Shown in pieces: positions 6,659 through 11,785 of a DNA stretch of 11,785 nucleotides. The stretch is from NCBI GenBank assembly GCA_002179805.1, contig NAVB01001536.1:1-11785 (forward strand). Reading direction: 5' to 3'. Both the position numbers and the translations under genes were made by a program. Each line of letters begins with the position of its first letter. Position 1 is the stretch's first letter. Source of the stretch: Acanthamoeba lenticulata (taxonomy: Eukaryota > Discosea > Longamoebia > Acanthamoebidae). The notes under the pieces were generated by a model. The model worked only from the letters and a program-made list of their open reading frames with translations. It was not told the origin of the DNA and searched no databases.

Positions 6659-9465
6659 TCAAAGCCCAGAGTCATCCATCGACCCCTCTGAGAGCGAAGC
6701 CGTCTTGGAGAGCGATTCCTTGCGTGAACCCTGCGCCGTGGACAGCTTGGTTTGGTTGGTCGGGCCACATATCACCTCCAGTGGCGTCCGCCAGTTCCGC
6801 AGCAGCAGCACCCAGAAGAGGAACGTCTCCTGCAAGAGATATAACATCAATCTCGTTCAGTTGCTTCTCGCGCCAAGGTCGCCCCAAGGCACAGAATGTT
6901 GGTACCTTGGACATGCCCAGGCAAAAGAAGATGATGATCCCCTGTCCGCCCACCGCGAACACTTCCAGAAGCCTGTTCAAGCCGAGCGCGAGTAGTGAGT
7001 GCCGCAACGCGATGGCCTCGAGCGAGCAGAGGACGAAGTGGGGGAAGACGAGTACCAGGCTCCCTTGTTGATACTCACCGAGAGCGGGCACTCGGTTCCG
7101 GTTGTGGCGCTGCACATGATCTGATCGGCCAACGCGTCCTCGATGGGCTCCTGTGAAGGTCGTCAGGGGTGGATCCACCAAGAACTCGGCTGACGTGCCT
7201 TGACGGCCTCGAGGTAGATGCGGTAGCCGATTACGTAGGCATACACGAGCCAGTAGCCCACGATGAGGAGGCACAAGCGGGTAACCTGCTCAAGCGAGAC
7301 GCCTGTCTGTTCTTTGAGCTGCGCCCGCACCTTCATGGTGTCATCATGCAACAAACAAGCAAAATGGAAAGAGAAGGTGAGCCAATCTGAGCTTGAGATT
7401 CAGGAGCAAGCGGGTCGCACTCGCAAGATCTTGATGATGACGATGGCCATCAGCGTCGTGCCCACGAACAAGATGACCGACACTGCCCAAAGAGACGCAC
7501 ATGTTGAGAAAGTGTTGGATAAAGCAGAAGAAAGAGAGAGCGACATACCAGGAGCGTAGAAGAGGCCCCAATCCCACGACGTGGCCACGAAGCAGTTGGT
7601 GCTTCCAATCTGGCCCTCAAACTGCTGCGCGGCCAGTCCGATGGTAACGAGACCAGCTGGCACGCCCCACCCGATCACGTGCGATGCGATGTGCAGCTGC
7701 ACGTCGTCGAGACCAGGATCGCGTCAGCTGTCGGCGGTAGCGCGGGAGGGCAGTGAGAAGGCGAGACCGTGCGCTTGGCTTGTGGAGAGGAGATCTTGAC
7801 CACGACGAATTGAAAGACCGTGAAGGTGAGCATCATCCACCAGAAGCTGCCGGCCAGTCCACCGTACATCACCATCATGCCTGAAATTGACGCTCCTCTA
7901 TTAAACATCAACCTCACCCGCCGCGCATCTGCCCACGCTCGACGGACCTTGCATGATGCAAACGACCCCTTGGCCATTGTTGTCCCGCGCCCCGTCAAAG
8001 CTTTGCCTCACGGCCGTGTCGTCCCACGTGCAGTACGTGCGCTGCGGTCCTGCTCGCAAGCCAAGAGGAAAAGAGCGTTAGAGGATGGGAGCTCTGCTCG
8101 TCGTGACGACGAGGCCGCATGCGTACCGCCGATGAGGACGGAGAGGTCGATGCCCGTGGTGCAGATGATAGACGAAACGCAGAGCCACAGCTGGTAGGAC
8201 GTCGGGAAGTGACGCTTGCGTGGGTTGAGCGCGAACGTGATGATCAAGAAGAGGATCAAGCTGAACGACAGAACTGGTGATGATCGTGTATCCATGATCA
8301 GATCACAAAGAAAGAGCGAAAGCGAAGCGAAAGACAAAAGAACGAAAGAGGCAGGTACTGCCGAGAGCGACGGTGATGCCGTCGGCGGCGTCTGAGTCGG
8401 TTGCGGAGAACATGGGGTCAGGACATGGGTAGACGCAGATCTGCTCGTCGGCGATGAGCGACACCGACGGGTCGAACACAGAGCCGTGCGAGTTGAACTT
8501 GAGCGGGTAGGGGCAGTCCGCCTGACTGTAGGGCACCACTACAGCCACAATGTCAAAACCCTTTGATAAACTGGAGAAGAAGATGAACAAGAAGACGCAG
8601 AAGAAGAAGAAGAAGAGGGCAAGTACCGACGTCTGAAGAGGCGTTGTTGCAATTGTCGGCCGGGAAAGAGGAGCAGTTTGGCAAATGGATGCCACTCGAC
8701 GGGCCCAGCGACCCCAGAAAGGCAGCGCACGCGCTCACCACGTCGTCGCACAACGAACGACATGGGGCGAGGTCTGATGTTGCAGTCGCCGGCTCTGAGC
8801 GTGTCCCTCGTGCGGCCCCACAAAGCCACCACCGTAAGAAGCTCTGGGGGTCGTACAGGACACCTGGCCGGTTGTCGTGTTCTGCTGGCAGCTGAGGAAC
8901 CCGCCCAGGCACGAGAAGCGAAGCCCGGCTTGCCGACAGGCCGGCGGGACCAACGCGCCAAACAGCCTCGTCAGCTCTGAAGTCGCCGCGTCCACCTGCC
9001 CCCGCTCGCGGCGTGAGTCCTGTGAAGGTGACTCACAAGAGCCCCGAAACCGCGCGCTGGGAGGGCACGCGTTCCCTGACCGCCCCTCTCGAAAGCCACC
9101 AGTGGAGCCACAGAGGTGCTCGAAAAAGCGACAAGGGCGGCTCCACTTGTGGTGGCCAATGGGGCCGTGGAGTCCCACAGGGATCACCACCAAGGGCGTG
9201 GTGGACAAGAAGAGGAGACGAAGATGGTCGGGGATGAGGAGAGGGGAATGAGGAGGAGAAAAGGAAGAGGAAGACGGAGCACCTGGTCGTAGGTCGTGCC
9301 GGGCTGGACGAGCACCTGTGGGTAGGTCACCAGGTGGTCGCACTTGTGGCCCGTGTGGGGCGAGCCAGCAAAGGCCACACACGGCTGCTGCGCGCGTGCT
9401 GTGGGCATCTCCAGCGCTACCATCAACAACAACAAGAAGAAGGCGACCAACGTTCGTCGAGCCAT
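6659..9465 (-). CDS. Frizzled/Smoothened-like seven-transmembrane receptor with complete CRD
   Basis: Thirteen exons on the minus strand: 9465-9283, 9019-8857, 8773-8627, 8538-8359, 8273-8127, 8049-7948, 7880-7768, 7696-7549, 7482-7421, 7330-7199, 7150-7079, 7016-6906 and 6829-6659. They join in phase to 576 residues, as for Frizzled proteins. Seen: a signal peptide (1-25); a CRD with ten cysteines (29, 42, 89, 98, 105, 120, 124, 131, 149, 157) in Frizzled spacing Cx8Cx6C...Cx3Cx6C, including PCRSLC; NxS/T sites at 108, 148 and 159; a cysteine-bearing linker; membrane segments at about 219-240, 251-272, 306-331, 348-366 (WGVPAG), 391-413 (YAPVSVILFVGTT), 432-452 and 490-517; ECPL in the last outer loop; and a Ser-rich tail ending DSGL. 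Such fsl-type receptors are known from Dictyostelium; the ligand is unknown. Three boundaries are uncertain: the exon 2 acceptor (9019, or 24 nt later at 8995), the exon 7 donor (weak GTCTCG at 7767) and the exon 10 donor (7198 GC, or GT at 7204). Confidence 0.87.
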
Positions 9466-9611
9466 AGATGACGAGTTGAGCTGAGAAGAGGATAATGCAA
9501 CAAGAGCGCGATGCAGCGGGATGGATGATGTGACGGTTGCAATTTAGACAGCACGTTCGCGATTGGATGGGAATTTATTCTCTCACTTCCCCCGATCGGA
9601 AGGAAGGAGAC
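9466..9611 (-). promoter_or_regulatory. Frizzled-like gene promoter and MFS gene 3' flank
   Basis: 146 bp between the stop of the MFS gene and the start of the Frizzled-like gene, both on the minus strand. The region must carry the MFS 3' end and at least the core promoter of the receptor gene. I see no recognised motif; the call rests on position. Confidence 0.45.
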
Positions 9612-11785
9612 TCACTTGAGGAAGATGTCCAAATCCTCTTCTTCGTGTGTTCCATAGTGCGTTCGTCGCTTGGCGGCCGCCCTCGGTGATGTCGTTGTTG
9701 CCGCGGCGGAGGCGACTTCCTGGTGGAGGAGGTAGAGGTTCTCATCGACGTGGTCCACCTGCTCCTCCAGCAGGCTGATGCCCTTGGTCTCGGGCGGGAG
9801 GCGCAGGAGCGTGCCCACGAACCCGACCACGGGCAGGACCGCGACCCACGTGATGATGTACAGCGGGTCGTAGCCCCCGCGGCTCACGATCCCGACCAGG
9901 AACGGCCCCGCGGCCGTGATGACCCGGCCCGAGTTGTAGCAGAACCCGGCGCCCAACGCGCGCTGGTGATGATGATAATGTAAGCAAAGATGAAAGATGA
10001 TGATGAAGAAGATGATGAAGAGGATGGCGTACGAGTCGAGTGGGGAAGAGTTCGGGAAGGTAGAAGGTGAAGGCGGCAAAGATGCCAAAGACGGAGAAGC
10101 CCACGAGGCACAGGAGGGACAGCCGCAGGAGGGCGCCCATGGGCAGGTGGAGCACGCACGGGATGGCCACCGCGCTCCAGGCAAAGTAGATCGCGAACAT
10201 CGGCCGCCGGCCCTGATTTCCCCCGCGGGTGGACCGAGCATGAGCACAGCCGCTGCCTCATTGCGCCGACATCACGCTGACGTCACGCCGACGCGGAGCC
10301 AACAACGCACCAGGTACTGGGCAAAGGGGACCGTGGCCAGCGTGCCAACGAGGCCGCCCAGGTTGAACGAGTTGCTGCCCACGAACGTGTACTCGCTCTG
10401 CGGCCGTGGCGCCACACACAGGCGAGTGAGAAGAGAGGGGTCGAGGACGAGGACGAGGTCGAGGACGAACCTTGAGGCCTTGGACCTCGTCGCGCGAGAG
10501 GCCGCGGGCCTGGCCCACGTCCTCGGCGAGGAAGTTGGCGATGAGCGGGATGAAGCTGGTAATCGTCCACCAGGTCAGCAGCGCGACGATGACGATGAAG
10601 AGGCCGCCCAGGGTGCGCCGCCAGTACGTCCGGCCAAAGAGCTCCACCATCTCGCCCAGCTCGTCCCGGAGCACGTTGAGCGCCCCCATGCGTCGGGTGC
10701 CGGCGCTCTTCCCGAGAATCTCGTCCTCGTCCTCGTGCAGCTGATGCAGCTGCTTGTCCTGTTCGGCCTCATCGTCGTCCACATCTTCGTCCGCCTGCCC
10801 GTCGTCACGCACACCAACGACGTCAGTCTCAGCATCGACGACGATGGCGAGGGTGAAGGGCAGCACGGCGTGTACATAAGACTTATGGCGCTTGGTCGCC
10901 CGCGTGTGCCTCCAGGTGTCCGGCTCCTTGAGCCACTGCACGATGGCGCATTGAGAATTCATGGTGATGGTGATGATAAAGAGGAAGACGAGGTGACGTC
11001 GTACGATGCGCATGATGATCGCAAAGACAACGGGGACGAGGCCCGTGAGGAAGACGACGCGCCACGAGATGGATGGGTCGTCGGCGATGAAAGAGACTTC
11101 GTTGAGGAACAGGCTGCTCACCATTGACGCCAGGAAGAGGCCTATGACGTGTGCATTATTTTAGTAATCTTAATAGCACAGCAACTAAGAATATATATTC
11201 TTGAATAAGATCAATTATGATCAATAATAAATCATGATGAACAATAAATCGAAAGAGACGAGTACCGGCGGGAGCAGAGGTGTAGAGCAAGGCCCCGCCC
11301 CAGAGACGCATGTGTGGTGGCATCGTCTCGGCCTGCATCGCCTTCTGGTGAGCGGTACATGCGGGCATCTGATCAAAAAGGTATACACGCACGTACTACG
11401 AGCGACGCGCCGGCGGCCCACTCGCCGCCGATGCCGAGCGAGGCACAGAAGCGGCAAAGGCCCAGCACCCAGATGTTGGGCGAGAAGGCGCTCGCTCTGC
11501 AGTCCACCCCAGGGCCAGGAGCAGGTTGAGGCTGCGCCAAGCCTTCCAAGTCAAAACAACGACGGGCCGTACCCGGTGCTGATCGCGTAGAGGGAGATCG
11601 TGATGAGCATGACCCTGCTTCGGCCACAGCTGCACAGGATGATGGTGGATGGTGACGAAGAGCATGAGAATGATGGAGAGATGATTTGGTTGCGAAATGG
11701 GAACCGTACGCATCGGTCAGTTTGCCAAAGACGATGCCGCCAATCGCCCAGCCCACGAGCAGCAGCGACGTGAGCGATGCCGTCC
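9612..11785 (-). CDS. Major facilitator superfamily transporter, 5' end beyond window
   Basis: Proton-linked or facilitated transporter of a small molecule across a membrane; substrate not determinable. Ten exons lie in the window, minus strand: 11785-11710 (partial), 11629-11573, 11496-11397, 11332-11266, 11141-11005, 10935-10876, 10794-10471, 10397-10311, 10212-10033 and 9962-9612. They join in phase to 478 residues; the start codon and first membrane segment are missing. Seen: VGWAIGGIVFGKLTDACGRSR (a TM2 end plus MFS motif A, GxLxDxxGR); LGIGGEWAAGASLVAETMP (TM4/5 region); TM6 ending in VVFAIIMR; a long cytosolic loop with an acidic run (exon at 10794, Asp/Glu-rich) and the helix RRMGALNVLRDELGEMVELF; then the second half with YLGRRPMF as the repeated motif A, and PELFPTRLRALGAGF. 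This last motif and the overall form recall SP/NanT/aromatic-acid-type MFS carriers and SV2-like relatives. The C-terminal tail is hydrophilic, ending DIFLK. Co-oriented with the Frizzled-like gene, 146 bp apart. Confidence 0.87.
9966..10026. repeat. GAT/GAA-rich simple repeat inside an MFS intron
   Basis: Imperfect GATGAT/GAAGAT triplets fill most of the intron at 9963-10032. Read on the gene's own strand this is a TCATCATCTTCTTC-type pyrimidine tract before the CACCAG acceptor, so it partly doubles as the polypyrimidine tract. Similar purine-rich triplets lie in the receptor intron at about 8575-8620 and in the MFS intron at 10441-10469. Confidence 0.7.
11142..11265 (-). other. AT-rich MFS intron with 16-bp perfect palindrome
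   Basis: Intron between exons ending at 11266 and starting at 11141, 124 nt, with donor GTACTC and acceptor CATAG, phase 1 on both sides. Unlike its neighbours it is strongly AT-rich and contains the perfect palindrome AAGAATATATATTCTT at 11187-11202. It is the longest intron in this gene. Confidence 0.65.

Noticed and set aside
6672..7274. 200-residue open frame on the minus strand in the receptor gene
   Set aside because: It spans three real exons and two introns in one frame by chance. Only its TM7-coding part (7016-6906) is coding in that frame; the exons on either side need GT...AG splicing to give the ECPL loop and the tail.
8575..8625. GAA-rich run as a possible coding Lys/Glu repeat or a tandem repeat element
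   Set aside because: It lies in receptor intron 3 and reads as a pyrimidine tract on the gene strand, and the exon junctions on both sides match in phase without it.
9997..11127. 376-residue open frame on the plus strand opposite the MFS gene
   Set aside because: Its composition (Arg, Glu, Asp, His runs) mirrors exons and triplet repeats of the minus-strand gene. The minus strand gives membrane segments and MFS motifs joined by proper introns; this frame shows no domain.
1..11785. Bacterial operon, phage, defence island or CRISPR array
   Set aside because: Introns are pervasive, no Shine-Dalgarno-spaced gene chains or regular direct repeats are seen, and gene content is eukaryotic.

Overview
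This is nuclear DNA from a GC-rich, intron-rich eukaryote, most likely an amoebozoan close to Acanthamoeba. That placement is an inference. It rests on many short introns (mostly 50-100 nt), short intergenic gaps (about 120-330 nt), and a gene set that pairs DMC1 and mitochondrial valine catabolism with a Frizzled/Smoothened-like receptor of the kind known from social amoebae. I see no rRNA, tRNA, CRISPR array, insertion sequence or prokaryotic operon. Most apparent breaks in reading frame resolve as introns: five of the six genes are interrupted, and I place 41 introns in all. At 40 of them exon phases match across the junction with GT...AG ends; one has an ambiguous, possibly GC...AG, boundary.

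Layout. (1) 1-1464, + strand: 3' part of an ABC-F (GCN20-type) ATPase, with no intron in the visible part. (2) 1790-3038, - strand, seven exons: a 275-residue type I membrane protein resembling the V-ATPase accessory/assembly subunit ATP6AP1 (Ac45)/Voa1/Big1. (3) 3257-4730, + strand, seven exons: mitochondrial 3-hydroxyisobutyrate dehydrogenase, divergent from gene 2 across a 218-bp shared promoter. (4) 4954-6535, + strand, nine exons: DMC1, the meiotic RecA-family recombinase. A perfect 16-bp palindrome matching the E2F/DP consensus lies about 140 bp upstream of its ATG. (5) 6659-9465, - strand, 13 exons: a Frizzled/Smoothened-like receptor with signal peptide, a complete ten-cysteine CRD, seven membrane segments and a serine-rich tail. 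(6) 9612 to beyond the window end, - strand, at least ten exons: a major facilitator superfamily transporter with a strongly acidic central loop, truncated at its N-terminus by the window edge.

The genes do not form one pathway. They are ordinary neighbours in a compact genome: translation (ABC-F), organelle acidification (Ac45-like), valine catabolism (HIBADH), meiotic recombination (DMC1), cell-surface signalling (Frizzled-like) and small-molecule transport (MFS). The most interesting points are the meiotic recombinase with an E2F-like promoter palindrome, the complete Frizzled CRD outside animals with a degenerate KTxxxW motif at a splice junction, and an unusual preference for GTAC at 5' splice sites. 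I did not find a convincing new multi-gene system. Exon boundaries below were worked out by hand from splice signals, phase and family similarity; transcript data would settle the few ambiguous ones.
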